Source: Thuidium tamariscinum
Taxonomy: Eukaryota; Streptophyta; Bryopsida; Hypnales; Thuidiaceae
Direction: 5' to 3'
Length of the DNA: 64,000 nt
NCBI GenBank assembly: GCA_947034885.2
Contig: OX344750.2
Location: forward strand, 15,122,053-15,186,052
Both the position numbers and the translations under genes were made by a program. Each line of letters starts with the position of its first letter. The stretch's first letter is position 1. Below are positions 51,501 through 62,580 of this stretch, piece by piece. The notes beneath the pieces are model-generated. The model was not told the DNA's origin. It ran no database searches and saw only the letters and a list, made by a program, of their open reading frames with translations.

Positions 51501-52271
51501 GCGTCCAACAAGCATTTACCTTCCCTTCGCGTGTCCCAGTCATCGAAGAAAGCAGTGATGGTCGACCTTCTCCGCTTTCTCAAATGATCGTTCGATTCGT
51601 TTCCCGACCAATGTCGAATCAACTCAACCCCAGGGAACTAGTAGGCAACACAGTAAGTAACTAGTAATTTGATACAGCTACGAGCTCTGTCTTGGTTAGT
51701 TAATTAATGCTGGTCTTGGTTGATTGATTAATTTTTACGATCTGCACTACCACAAATGACCCCTACATGAAGTATCATGGTCATATTAAATTTTTCCTTA
51801 CTAATCAACAAAACTAAGTTATTACGTACTGTTCAACTTCCAACATATTCTACTGAATCTTTGAAGCAGTGTGAGTTCTACTAACCTCAGTGGGTTCCTG
51901 TTGTGCAGGTGTGCTCCCCTTGCCATCGATTTTGTGATCCTGTTGTGCAGGTGTCCCCTTGCCATCGATTTTGTGATCTGTGCACAATCCTCATCAGTTC
52001 TCAGCGTGGTTGGCATTGCAACACATGTTACGACTTCGACATGTGTCAATCTTGCTTCACGAATTCAGAGAATGGCACAACACTCGAGCTGCTGCCTCCA
52101 CCCCATCAGTCAGACCATCCCATGTCAGTATTTGAACCACCCAACCCACATGAAATTAACAATCCAATTATGATGCCGTATGAGCATGGTGTAGATCAGC
52201 GGCATTGGGGATATGTGGTGTACGATCACCCAATTGTGCGATGGAGTGAAACTTTTGACTTCATTCGCTGA
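45574..52271 (+). CDS. TIR-NB-ARC-LRR receptor with C-terminal DQGWS-type domain and ZZ zinc finger
   Basis: An intracellular immune receptor in which TIR domains make NAD-derived signals once NB-ARC is activated. Six exons join in phase: 45574-46253, 46462-47620, 47885-48160, 48504-49643, 50933-51652 and 51909-52271, giving about 1445 residues. TIR is at about 77-222 (FINHRGPD; YCLDEL with the catalytic-type Glu149). NB-ARC is at about 228-613: P-loop GMGGVGKTT 288-296, kinase-2 VLVVIDDI 360-367, GSRIILTSR 386-394, GGLPLALK 458-465, MHD 571-573. Residues 614-1085 carry roughly 15 LRRs of the LxxLxLxxCxxLxxLP type. Exon 5 adds a non-LRR region with HDQGWSDYPHVHGQY (about 1144-1158) that resembles, from memory, a domain of fungal ankyrin-repeat proteins. 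Exon 6 adds a ZZ zinc finger (CDLC, CNTC, CQSC). No break is seen. Intron 4 holds a foldback element. The gene is divergent from its partial paralogue at 1-1150. Confidence 0.92.
49954..50765. mobile_element. Foldback-family element inside intron 4 of the receptor gene
   Basis: 812 bp, from GGGTCATTGCAAGAAACATT to GTGTTTCTTGCAACCACCC, flanked by AAGT on both sides (49950-49953 and 50766-50769). It lies wholly within the 1289-bp intron 49644-50932 and leaves both splice sites untouched. Confidence 0.82.
51886..51977 (+). other. Duplicated 3' splice site before the ZZ exon
   Basis: A 39-42 bp unit CCTGTTGTGCAG|GTGT..CCCCTTGCC..TTTTGTGAT occurs twice head to tail (51897-51938 and 51939-51977). 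Each unit has a CAG acceptor (exon starts 51909 or 51951), and a further acceptor CTCAG ends at 51890. All three starts are in the same frame, so isoforms differing by 14 or 20 residues just before the zinc finger are possible. Confidence 0.7.
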
Positions 52272-53575
52272 GACGAAATGCTTCCCCAACCAGTGAGTGG
52301 TAAAATTCGACCTGTGAGAAAAGTATGGTTCAAGTCTGTACAGAGAAGAACTTGAAAGTTGCGTGGTACAGCCATAGCAGAAACTTGTGGGTTACAAATC
52401 ATTTGTCGTGTGTGAATCATACTATACTGAAGAAAGCTCTGGCTTCTACAAGTAGAGCATTTGTAATATAATAGAGAACTTCTATTGAAATTGTACTTGT
52501 ATTGTCTGTCTATGTTCAAGTTCATAAATCACTTTTTGATTCCCTCTGGTCTCACAACGAGACCAATCTCAAGTTCAGGAGTTTCTTTTCTTCATTTTCT
52601 GGAGAGGAGAATTATGCTGCACTATTTCTTCTAATGCATGTCATTTGTGTCGGAGAGCTCGAAAACATAACGAGTGTTACAAGTATCTAACAAGGTTAAT
52701 GACTGTATTATTGTTGCTACCAGTATCATCACACAAGCAATATGAAATGTGCAAAATTCGGAAAACTTGAGTTAAAAAAACAAGAAAGATGACTGACAAT
52801 CTTGGCTTGCATACCAATTGGCGCCTGTCGTGGGCATCGTGCTCAGATCTATTCCTCTCTCGCTTTGGTCTCCCCTGCCAATGCCACTGCCACTGTTGGC
52901 ATCACACTCCAAAACAAGTTACGGAGGAAATGGACAAATGCCAATGCTTGTACATCACTTGCGCCAAGAGAGTAACTTAGCTTGTACACATCAGAATTCT
53001 CGAAATTCAAGAACGTCTCTCTTCGCAAACAACAATCTGTGGCTATTGGACGACAGATAGAAAACTTTCCGACCCTTTCGATCACCCTCCTCAATATTCC
53101 CACGTTTGAACTCGGCAGACGAACAGAAGGTGGCGCCTTCAGAACAATTTCAAACGAAAGTGTAATCACACGAAATAATGCAATAAGAAACTTCACATTC
53201 TCCGATAACAAACATCTGGAATCCATGTTTATTTCTATCATTAGAAATGGTGCTTGCCTGCATGATAAATTTTACAAAGCAAAGGCTACCTTTGAGTTTA
53301 CATCTGGACTAAGCGACAGCCTCTAAGGTGCACCTTGCGTGGGGAATCGTATATGACAGGCAGACAGACCTCTTTCTATGACGATCAGGACTCCAAGTTT
53401 TACCTTGCCCAGTTTCTGTAGGAAGCAACGGAAACAACTGGAAAGCAATCGTCATTATCAACTGTCCGAATAGTTAACCATTGAGCTGGCATTGTAGGAC
53501 TCGTGAAGACGCCACACGGAGATGGCAAAGGGATTTGTCGAAAAAATGGGAAAACAAGAATCCAAATAACTGCCA
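52272..53575. other. Convergent intergenic region between the receptor and mS34-like genes
   Basis: It holds the 3' UTRs of the two tail-to-tail genes. The receptor 3' flank to about 52900 is duplicated at 61840-62570. Overlapping open frames on opposite strands (52849-53241 and 52982-53326) have no recognisable similarity. Confidence 0.5.
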
Positions 53576-55225
53576 CTAAGCTGAGACCTCTGTCTTTGCT
53601 TTCTCGACAACCAGATTCTTCTTTGAAGCTATAGATTCCCAAGTTCGTGCAGGCCCATCTTCTACGTACTTCCAACACCGTTTATTTGCTCCACTGATCT
53701 TCTGTAACTTTCCTGCCTCTACACCTGCGCATATTCAATGATCAAGATAGAATGCCAACGTCACGCCCAGCATGATTTAGGTTGACCACTTAAATTGATC
53801 ATATAAAATTTTTGATGCTTTCATGTACTGCAACATGCTAGGCGAGATCTTATAAAGCGAACCATGTACCAGCTTCTTCACACAAGTCGAGTTTAATTTT
53901 GATTCTACAAGCAAACAGTCCTGACGAATCTTTCATTTCACGACCATACCATAGCCTCTCACAAGAGATTGGCAGTTCTCTCAACCTCACATCTTATTGT
54001 GCCACTAAGAGCAGTACCTTTTGGAACTCAATACGATATTTTCACAGAAAACAAGAATAATCCAATGTTGTTTCCCGACGTCCAGTGAGCATTACATGAA
54101 AGCGTCACCCCTTTCTATCACTCTGGTTCTTTGTACTACCGACTAAATAGACAGTCAAATGAGATAATACTTGCCTCCTTCGTGATATATGCCCCATGCA
54201 GCTCCATGGCCGGCATCCTTGAAGAAAAAAAAAAAAAAACTGCGTCAGATTTGCTACGAACTACAAGAAATAAAATGTTCTTAAAACCCTGGAATCTGCT
54301 GCTGGATGAAGCGCACCTTTCGAACATTGTAAAATTCACAGAAACGATCGGTAATCTGATGATGGCACGCTGTTCACAGCGTAACCATTCCATTCTTAAT
54401 CTATATAACTAAAGCCTTGATGTTCCTCAAACGCATCTCGATTGCAATACCTTAAATCGGCCTAACACTTGAAGCTGACACGCCTCGTGAGACGCCATTG
54501 CCGACCAAGTTTGAGGAACAAAACTAAACAGAAAAGATCATTCGATTCTGAGACAAAATCTTCAGGAGAAGAGTGTAATTCGTGTACAAGATATGCGACA
54601 TTGCTGGCTGCATTGCCATGCACAACCAAAAACTCAAAGCAATAAATCTACTCTCTCACAAGTTTACCGCTGATACATGAACTGGGTAATTAGAAATGCT
54701 TCGAATTCATAAACTAAAAATGCTGTACTAGAATAACCTCAGACATGAATAACTTGAAACACATAAAAATCCAGCAGTCAATTCCGCCAACCCAGTTCAG
54801 AATTGATACCCAAAATCTCTACAAGAATGCGATAAGAGAACGAAAACCTGTAGCGCTCAACGTCCGCTGATGATCGAGCACAAACCAACACCTGAAGCGG
54901 ATGAAGCTAAATTCGATACTTACAAAATTCTTGTGACTCCATAGTTAGGCAACCAAAGACCTCGATCAAAATCCAAGAGGACCCATCAATGTACCTTTCG
55001 CAACTTAATGTCGTAGAGCTTGTAATATGTCTGAGGCTTCCAATGCGTCTTGGCGACTTTATGGCCGACGCCCCAGCCAGGAAGTAACCTTGCGACATCA
55101 AACACGTTCTTCTCCTTCGGATGCCCGGTCCCTGGCTTCTTCTTCACAACTTCCGCAACAGGTTTTGCAGCTGTCGCCATTGCCCGCCGCAGCAGGAGCA
55201 TCGTGGCCGAGTTCGCCATCGCCAT
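53576..55225 (-). CDS. Mitochondrial small-subunit ribosomal protein mS34-like
   Basis: Likely a component of the mitochondrial ribosome small subunit, matching the mS34 (MRPS34) family as I recall it. Three exons on the minus strand: 55225-54995, 54217-54175 and 53724-53576, about 140 residues. Exon 1 begins with a Met/Ala/Arg-rich stretch typical of a mitochondrial presequence, then GTGHPKEKNVFDVARLLPGW and GVGHKVAKTHW. Exon 2 gives DAGHGAAWGIYHEG, corresponding to the HGKAWGIL segment of animal mS34. Exon 3 gives KISGANKRCWKYV and ends TEVSA. The first intron is GT-AG. The second keeps frame only with a GC donor (GGAG|GCAAGT); using the nearby GT breaks the frame. An upstream in-frame GTG is ignored in favour of ATG 55225. 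It is convergent with the receptor gene, and its first exon is copied at about 62590-62740. Confidence 0.82.
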
Positions 55226-55904
55226 CGCCTCTCTCACCACTATCCCAACCGAGTCTCAGGTTCTGTAAACCCAAAACCCCTGAACCCCTTTCTGTCTCGA
55301 AGCAAGTCGAAGTCAGAGAGCCACTAAATCCCCACTGAGGTCTTTTTTTTTAACTTCTAGGAATTTGCTCTAAATTGAACAAAAAGCCAACTTTATGATG
55401 AGCTTTTTCAGGGTTTTTTTAATGTTATCGTATAAATTCAAATTAGACATGTTAGAGATCATGGAGGAAAAGAAAATACAACAATATGACTTACAGATTG
55501 AAAGATTATAATGTTTGATTATGAGGGTGTTAAACTACAAAAGTGACTTGAAGTCTTTCAACTTTCTTTTCACATGTCAAGTCTAAGAATTTGGTCACTG
55601 AAATTTGGTGAAATTTGATGAAATTTGATTTAAAATATGAGGTTTGAGGGTCTAATATATATAACCTCAATCAATTTATGGCTTCTTAAAAACTACTTTA
55701 CAATTTTTTTAAGTGAATTTATAATGTGTTTTGTCCTCAAAAATCTTGTGTATTTGAGGCTCATTTTCGAGAACCCTCAACAATATGGAAAGTAAAGATT
55801 ACAATGGCCCCCCTTGCACAAAATCTTGAATAGAAAAATCATAACCAATCATTTTGAAGATGGGATTTTGTAGGCTTAAACTAGACTTAAAAAGGATCAT
55901 GGCA
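55226..55904. other. mS34-like 5' flank and dispersed repeat
   Basis: 55226-55340 is presumed promoter and 5' UTR, duplicated near 62690-62790. 55340-55890 matches 63090-63690, and its second half is the repeat also found inverted at 29895-30290. Confidence 0.5.
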
Positions 55905-56415
55905 AAAAACACCAATGACTTTTGTAGGGCTCTGCAAAATTAATTCTTGTCTAATGCTATAACTTTTGATTGATAAATTTGATATCCGAACGAAAAAAAC
56001 TATTTCTAGAATTTTTTATTGCAATCATATTCTATATTTTTCAGAATTTAAGAAAAAACATTTTATATTTAAATGTTATTTTTATTAATTTGTCACACTT
56101 TCAAGATTAGGATTTTTTTATACTATTGATTGGTTTAAATTAATTATTTTTGGTTGAAATTTCTATGGTATGTTATTATAGTAAGTAGACATGTCCCTAC
56201 CAAAGGGCATTTAAAAAAACATTATTTTATAATCTCTACATTAGTGCAAACAAGCCTCTCTTGCACGCACACTTCAAAATAATAGAAATGTTTTTGAACT
56301 CATTTTTTTAGTCAAACCTCATTACCTAAAAGTCTTCTCAAATTGGCCAAATGGTCAATAATTTGTTTAGTTTTGTTCAAAATTGTTTTTCCTATTTTTT
56401 ACAAATTAAAATGTC
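55905..56415. mobile_element. Foldback-family element, partial copy
   Basis: The interior parallels 35000-35460 (CCTCTACATT.GTGCAAA, CTCTTGC.CGCA, CCTATTTTTTACAAATTAAAATG). The left terminus is decayed and the right part is missing. Confidence 0.5.
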
Positions 56416-57116
56416 TATGTATATATTCATTCTTTATCAATGTTGGTTTAATCATACCAACAATACTATAACATTAAGCTATTAATACTAAATTAAAATA
56501 TCTAATCTTTAGATAAATTCACAAATTGTTAAAAATACCCAATCTCTAAGATTTATGCACTTCATTCTACTCACTCACTAAATATTTCCACACATTCTAT
56601 TGCAAGCTAGAAGCCATGAGTTAATCTCCTGAGAGCCCAAAAATTGGTATTTTACCGCGAAATTTTTACCACAACATTATCTTTAAGTTAATTATATGCA
56701 AGATTAATTTCAAGGCCAAAAAATTCACAAAAAAAAAGTTATTCAAAATATACCAACATGGGTAGTGGTGAGAAACATTTCACTACTTTCAACTTTGACA
56801 CCTTCCTAAAGATTGAATTTTTTTTTTTGCCATGAAATTTTTGTAATGAAACAATATCTATGTTTTAAATATGAATAAAAAAAATTCAAGGTAAATTTTC
56901 TTTTTTAAGAAGATATTTGAAATCTCTCAACAGGTGTAGTTTTGAGATAAATTTTACAATTGCCAACTTTGACACCCTCCCAAGGGCTATAAAATTAGTT
57001 TCTTACCATGAATTTTTTTGTGTGAATCCATCTCTATTTTGATAATATGTTCTCTAAATTTCAAATTCAAATGAATTACCAAAAAAAAGATATTCAAAAT
57101 CTCCCAACATGTGTAG
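56416..57116. other. AT-rich intergenic with weak internal repetition
   Basis: Three degenerate segments built around a CATGAAATTTTT/CAACAT..GTAGT theme (near 56640, 56800 and 56990) suggest an old duplication. No gene. Confidence 0.3.
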
Positions 57117-57410
57117 TTGACAGGACGCCCGAATGTCCAGCGTCAGGTTTGGACGTCCCGCAACAGCATCCATGGCCTTCTAGACATCATTTGACATTTG
57201 ATAAATTGTCCATCCAACAATTAGAGGGATGAGCGGTCAAGCAAGGGCAGACGAGCTGTTGGTCAGATGGTTGGATGGGCGGACACATGGTCAATAAGCG
57301 GACGAGCAGATAGGTAGACACGTGGATGGGCGGGCAGACATGCATTGTAGAAGACATAATATTGGGAGGTAAAGGCCAGAAGATTGGATGGACGGATGTC
57401 GCTATGAGAT
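57117..57410. repeat. GGACGG-rich degenerate short-repeat block (left)
   Basis: Many units of the form GGATGGGCGGAC, GGACG and GGGCAGACG in an otherwise AT-rich setting. A block with the complementary composition lies at 58825-59160, facing it. Confidence 0.6.
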
Positions 57411-57639
57411 GTTGTAGGAAGTAGAATAGAATGCTTAAAAACTTGAAGAAATCAATTCATAAAAATGAATAAATTAAACTTCAAGAAGGGATATTTTCAA
57501 CATCAACAAACAAACTCATATTATAATGTAAATCCCTTGACTAGAAAATTTTCAAAGATTTTGTACATTGTAATTGGGGTGATTGATGCCCCTTTTAGAC
57601 AATAATTACATCACTTAAAATCCAACAAATCTTCTACAA

Positions 57640-58560
57640 TTCTACCTCATTAATTCAAAAAATGTAGAAGACATTTACAAAAGTTGCAAAAAATCCTAAA
57701 TAAGCATACTAACAAATGAAATCAAACAATTCAACTCTTCATTTATTTATTTATTAGTAATAAGTTAAAACAATCAAAAAATTGCAAAAAATTCCAAAAG
57801 TGTCCAATGCTTCCAAAAATTTGCAAGTAGGTTTCCTACATAATGCCAAGCATACATTAAAAAAATTTTAAATTTTTAGTTGCCCATGCAAATATTGTGA
57901 CCAATTTACTTAATTGTGACTAATGTAATTAATGCCCCTCAAGAACATTAGTCACATTAGTCACAATTGAACATATCTCCCAAATTCCTTGCCTTTTTTA
58001 TTTCATTCTTTTTAAAATTCCCAAATAATTTCAATGCATCCTAATAGAGCATATTATCATTTGAAGTTCGACATGCTACTTGTAATTTTAAAGAAATTTT
58101 GATTGTAGGTGAAAACAATAAAAAAAATTGCAAAATTTTCTAAGAGTGTCCTATGCTTTTGAAAATTTGCAAATAGGTGTCTTACATAATGCCAAGCATG
58201 TAAAAAAAATTAGGATATTTTAGTTGCCTATGCAAAAATTGAGGCCAATTTACAAAATTGTGACTAATGTGACTAAATGCCCTTAAGGGGCATTAGTCAC
58301 ATTAGTCGCAATTGAGTAAATCTCCCAATGTCCTTGCTTCTTCTATTGAAATTTTTTTGAAAAATTCTTCAATAGATGCAATGCATCGTAATAGAGCATA
58401 TTTACATATGAAATTAGACAAGTCAACTTTAATTTTATTTATTTTTGGATTGAAAGTTAAAACAATGAAAGAATTGCAAAAAACTCTAAAAGTGTCCAAT
58501 GCCTCTACACATTTGTAGGGAGGTGTCTTAGATTATGCAGAGTATATATAATAGTTCTTA
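57640..58560. repeat. Tandem array, ~345-bp unit, two full and partial copies
   Basis: The block AAAACAAT.AAAAAATTGCAAA..AGTGTCC(A/T)ATGCTT recurs at about 57767, 58111 and 58459. Each full unit contains a palindrome on GACTAATGT..ACATTAGTC (about 57925-57965 and 58260-58305). AT-rich, non-coding. Confidence 0.8.
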
Positions 58561-58824
58561 TGTATTTTCATTACAAAAAAGCTCCAATGAATACTTACAA
58601 ACATGTTTATTACTTTAACTTAGAGTACTATTGGATTTGTAGGCATTGATTGTAGTTAGCCGAGTTAATTCATTCTTTGATATTAAGCATGAAGATTAAA
58701 GAACAAATTACAAGATAAGAGTAAAATTCAAAACAAGAAATAAACTATAGAGGCCCAAAGGGCTACATGTGAAATAGTGAATTCACCCTAGGCCTAGATA
58801 CTTTTTGAATTTTTTTCCCATTCC

Positions 58825-59160
58825 ATCGCTTGCCCACCTACCCATTTGAAAGCTTGTCCAAACGCCTAAATTCTAGCAAGACTATGTCTACGCCAATGTA
58901 CTCGTCCAAAAGCCCGTCTAAAAGCTTGATTGTTCACCCCATTTTAGCCATCCGCCCACCCGTCCTATCAGAGCCATCCAAATGCCCATTCCCCACTATG
59001 TAGGCGTCCGCTCGTCCGCATGTCCGCCCTATTAGAGTTGTCTGAAGGCCTGTCCGCCCAATCTTATGTCCTCTACAATGTATGTCCACCCGTCCTCCCG
59101 TCCTCCCACGCATCCGTCGGGCCGTCTAACACTCCGACCTCTAGACGGCATCTATCATTC
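58825..59160. repeat. GTCCGCC-rich degenerate short-repeat block (right, inverted)
   Basis: Repeated CCGTCC, GTCCGCCC and CACCCGTCC units, the reverse complement in character of the block at 57117-57410. Together they bracket the tandem array, a layout reminiscent of foldback elements with short-repeat termini. Confidence 0.6.
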
Positions 59161-59506
59161 AACAACCACTACGTCTGCTATTTTGTAGCATTTGGACATC
59201 CGTATTTTGGACGTGATTTAGCCCCAAACATGACAATTTGTCAACTTGGTGTATACTTATTAAAAATGGGGCTAACAAAACTTTCAAAAAGCTAGGAGGT
59301 GTGTCAAGGTATGTTTTAAACGCTAGGAAGACTAAGCCAGGTTTTAGAGGGTAGAAGAGGCGGTCAACCTTATGGAGAGGGAACCGTATTTGAAACTTTT
59401 CAGTGGGAAGTTGGAAGAGAAGAAAATGAGTAGTAGCCTTGTTCATATCAAATGTAAAGAGGCGGCTTGGAATCAACGAAGAATGATCCCCTGTCATGCA
59501 AGATGA

Positions 59507-60212
59507 TTGAAGGTTAATGTCGTATGTATTGATGAGAGTTGTGAAACTAGAAGCAAGTTCTACAACTTCGGATATGTGCAGGATGAGTTTGGGTGGTGCT
59601 TTACTAAGCTTAGTAAGGTTGACATAGTGGACTTTTTGCATAGTTATGCCTTTAAAGATGATGGGAATATTTATGGATACATTTTTAAGTTGATTGCACA
59701 TCAAATTATGCAACGAGGGAAAGACTTCCCAATAAAAAGAGTTGGGTTAAATGGTGTTAAAATTTATGTCGAGCTAGAGACTAAATTAAAGCTGTCATAT
59801 GGAATGCGAGTTGTTGAATTTGCGAGTGTAAAGGAATTGGCATCAATGTCACCAAATACATACTATAAGCCTCGCACTCCGAACTTTGAGAGTGTTGATG
59901 CTATAGTATATCCTAATATTTTGCTCCAGATCTTTTAGCTCCCAGAGAGGAATACATGGATACAAGGTGAATGGGCTGAAGGCTTTACACAAGCAATTAA
60001 AGCAAACTAAGTATAAACTATGTTCATGTGTGCTTGTAGACAATTTCAAAAGTACTGGTTTTCAAAACTGGTTGAAGTCAGATAAGACCAAATACTTAAA
60101 GGCGGACACGTTGCTGCCTAGGAGGTGCACTCCCTATTTCTTTGATGTCAATGTGCGGGTAATTTTAATTGCGTTGGAGGTAAACTTTATACAACCCTTC
60201 AAAATAAATTAG
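59507..60212 (+). pseudogene. Fossil resembling the Crinkler (CRN) / RHS-type family
   Basis: Conceptual translations across this stretch show the pattern I associate with the C-terminal part of Crinkler and retrotransposon-hot-spot proteins: PNFESVDAIVYPNILLQ followed further on by a GLKALHKQL segment and a hydrophobic CSCVLV strand. The reading frame is broken (at least one or two breaks) and no complete gene is present. The identification rests on remembered motif patterns and is tentative. The fragment stands alone between the two receptor-end duplicates. Confidence 0.45.
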
Positions 60213-61516
60213 CATCCATGTAATGAGCTTTTAGACTTTAAATATAATGAAAGGTATACAAAAATACTAAAATTTATTAATTTTTTTTCTTAAGTAGCCC
60301 CGCCAAAATTCCTCTCCAAAAATTTGAACTTTTGATAGTATGCTTAGTACAGTTTTAATCTATGAGGTCCACATTAAAATCACACTGAATTCACAAAGGT
60401 ATTGAAATTATGGTTCACTAAAGGATTAAAGGAATCCCAAAAGTTTGCTGTACCGAGAAATTAAAATCTAGATGGATGATATTTGCAGCCAGGCAACTGG
60501 TTTAGTTCAATCACTAATAGACTAAGTGGTAGGGTGAGTTCATTGAATTTTTGTGAACGTTGGGGTTTAGGGTAGCTGGACTGGAGTTTTTTCAAATTGT
60601 TTGAATCTGGGTTTTTTGAAGTGTTCAAAGATTCAAAGTTTAGTATTCTCTTCCATTTTTTTAATCTTTGTAAATGTTGTGTGTTATGTATTTCTTAACA
60701 CATAACCACAATTTTATACATTGCCTTGAGACATCAAATTAAAACTTGCATTGTAATGTCGATGTTTTTTTCACATAGTATTGGTTTTGGTTTTTGTGCT
60801 TCATTGCTTCATAAGCTTTGGTACTAGTTTTTGAATGTGCTATAATTTTGTGTTTTTGAGGTTTGATAGTTTGCAAATATACCATTTAGGATTATACAAA
60901 GTATACTATAATTGTCTGTATGACTTTCTATTATAATGTATTTATAATGAACATAGTGTATAATTAATTAGCACCAAAAAAAATTTAACTAAAGAACAGG
61001 GTATATGAAATAGGCATCTTTTAGAAATTTAGGTAAATTAAGCCCCCCTAAAAAACCCAAAAATCACCTACATAGCCCCTCAATAATAGGGGCTTGTTCT
61101 CACATGATCAATGAACTTCCCGAATAGTGCACCCCCCAAGCGTCGCTGAAAGCAGATTCACTGCTACAATTGATGGACCAATATGTAGTCGAGGCGGACC
61201 ACAAGAAGTTCAGCTAATGTTGAGAGGTTTGTATTTCTTGTTGTTTGTATGTACAAGGGAATGTATGGTGGTAAATTATGATATAGGGCATATTGTTGGC
61301 AAGGATATGAACCTCTACTTTCTTTGTTTATTTTGTGTTTTGGAGCTAAATGTAGGTTTGGAGAGAGGGATATGTGTAGGGAGGTTTGAAGATGTGGATG
61401 TCTAGGGTTGAAAGATGAGAAACAACTTATATCAAATTGGCCTCACGGCAACAGTCGCCGGCAATAGTCATGGCAATATTGAATCAAGTCTACCCTTGGA
61501 AACTTGTATGGACAAA
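60213..61516. other. Intergenic, about 1.3 kb; no gene recognised
   Basis: A 92-codon open frame at 61127-61405 has no recognisable similarity. The rest is AT-rich without visible element ends. Confidence 0.3.
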
Positions 61517-62580
61517 TTTGATACCGCTACAAGCTCTGTCTTTGTTAATTAATTAATGTTGGTCTCACAACTTCATTTCTATGAACTGCACTAAGTTAAA
61601 TGATTGACCCCTAAATGAAGTATGATGGACATATTTCCTTACAAATCAACAAAACTAAGTTATTACGTACTATTCAACTTCCAACATATTCTACTGAATC
61701 TTTGGAGCAGCATGAGTTCCCAACCCACATGGAATTAATAGACCAATTTTGGTGGCGTATGAGCGTGTAGATTAGTGGACTTGGGGATATGTGAATTACC
61801 CAATTGTGTGATGGAGTGAAACTTTTGACTTCATTCGCTGAGACGAAATGCTTCCCCAACTAGTGAGTGAGAAAAATATGGTTCCAGTCTGTAGAGAGAA
61901 GAACTTGAAAGTTGTGTGGTACAACCATGGCAAAACTTTATGGGTTACAAATCATTTGTCGTGTGTGAATCATACTATACTGAAGAAAGCTTTGGCTTCT
62001 ACAAGTAGAGCATTTGTAATATAATAGATAACTTCTATTGTGATTGTAATTGTATCATTTGTCTATGTTCAAGTTCATGAATCACTTTTTGATTCCCGTT
62101 GGCCTCGGAACGGGAACAATTTTGAGCTCACGAGTTCCTTATCTTCATTTTTTGGAGAGGGGAATTATGCTGCACTATTTTCTCTAATGCATTTCATTTG
62201 TGTCGGAGAGCTCGAAAACATAACGAGTATTACAAGTATCTTACAAGGTTAATGACTATATTATTATTGCTACCATTATCATCACACATGCAATATGAAA
62301 TGTGCAAAATTCGGAAAACTTGACATCTAAAAACAAGAAAGATGACTGACAATCTTGGCTTGCATACCAATTGGCGCGTGTTGTGGGCATTGTGCTCAAC
62401 AGTGATCCCAAAACTGGCTAAATTTCGCTCATTTTCTACATAATTTTTTCATGCCCTTTGTAGAAATTTTTAAAAATCTTCCAAAAAATGAATATTTGGC
62501 TAAAAACCTTGAATCTGTTCTGAGATCATTGGTGCTCAGATCCATTCCTCTCTCACTTTAATCTCTCCTACTAATGCCAC
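61517..62580 (+). pseudogene. Duplicated 3' end of the receptor gene (degenerate)
   Basis: Matches 51671-52900: the last intron, a piece of the final exon and the 3' flank. The zinc-finger part of the exon is missing: the match jumps from the region of 51872 to that of 52139, so no ZZ domain can be encoded. Shared landmarks are TTATTACGTACT.TTCAACTTC, GAAACTTTTGACTTCATTCG and GGAGAGCTCGAAAACATAAC. There is no upstream receptor sequence, so it is a dead fragment. Confidence 0.85.
62400..62531. mobile_element. hAT-like MITE inside the duplicated segment
   Basis: The ends are CAGTGATCCCAAAAC and the complement of CAATGATCTCAGAAC, with 8-bp flanks GTGCTCAA (62392-62399) and GTGCTCAG (62532-62539). 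The original copy near 52847 reads GTGCTCAGATC with no insert, giving a direct empty site. 132 bp. Confidence 0.78.

Noticed and set aside
52849-53326. Opposing open frames of 130 and 114 codons
   Set aside because: They overlap each other on opposite strands in the convergent intergenic region, with no domain; more likely 3' UTR sequence of the mS34-like gene.
61127-61405. 92-codon open frame as a gene
   Set aside because: No recognisable domain, no paralogue in the window, and composition like surrounding non-coding DNA.
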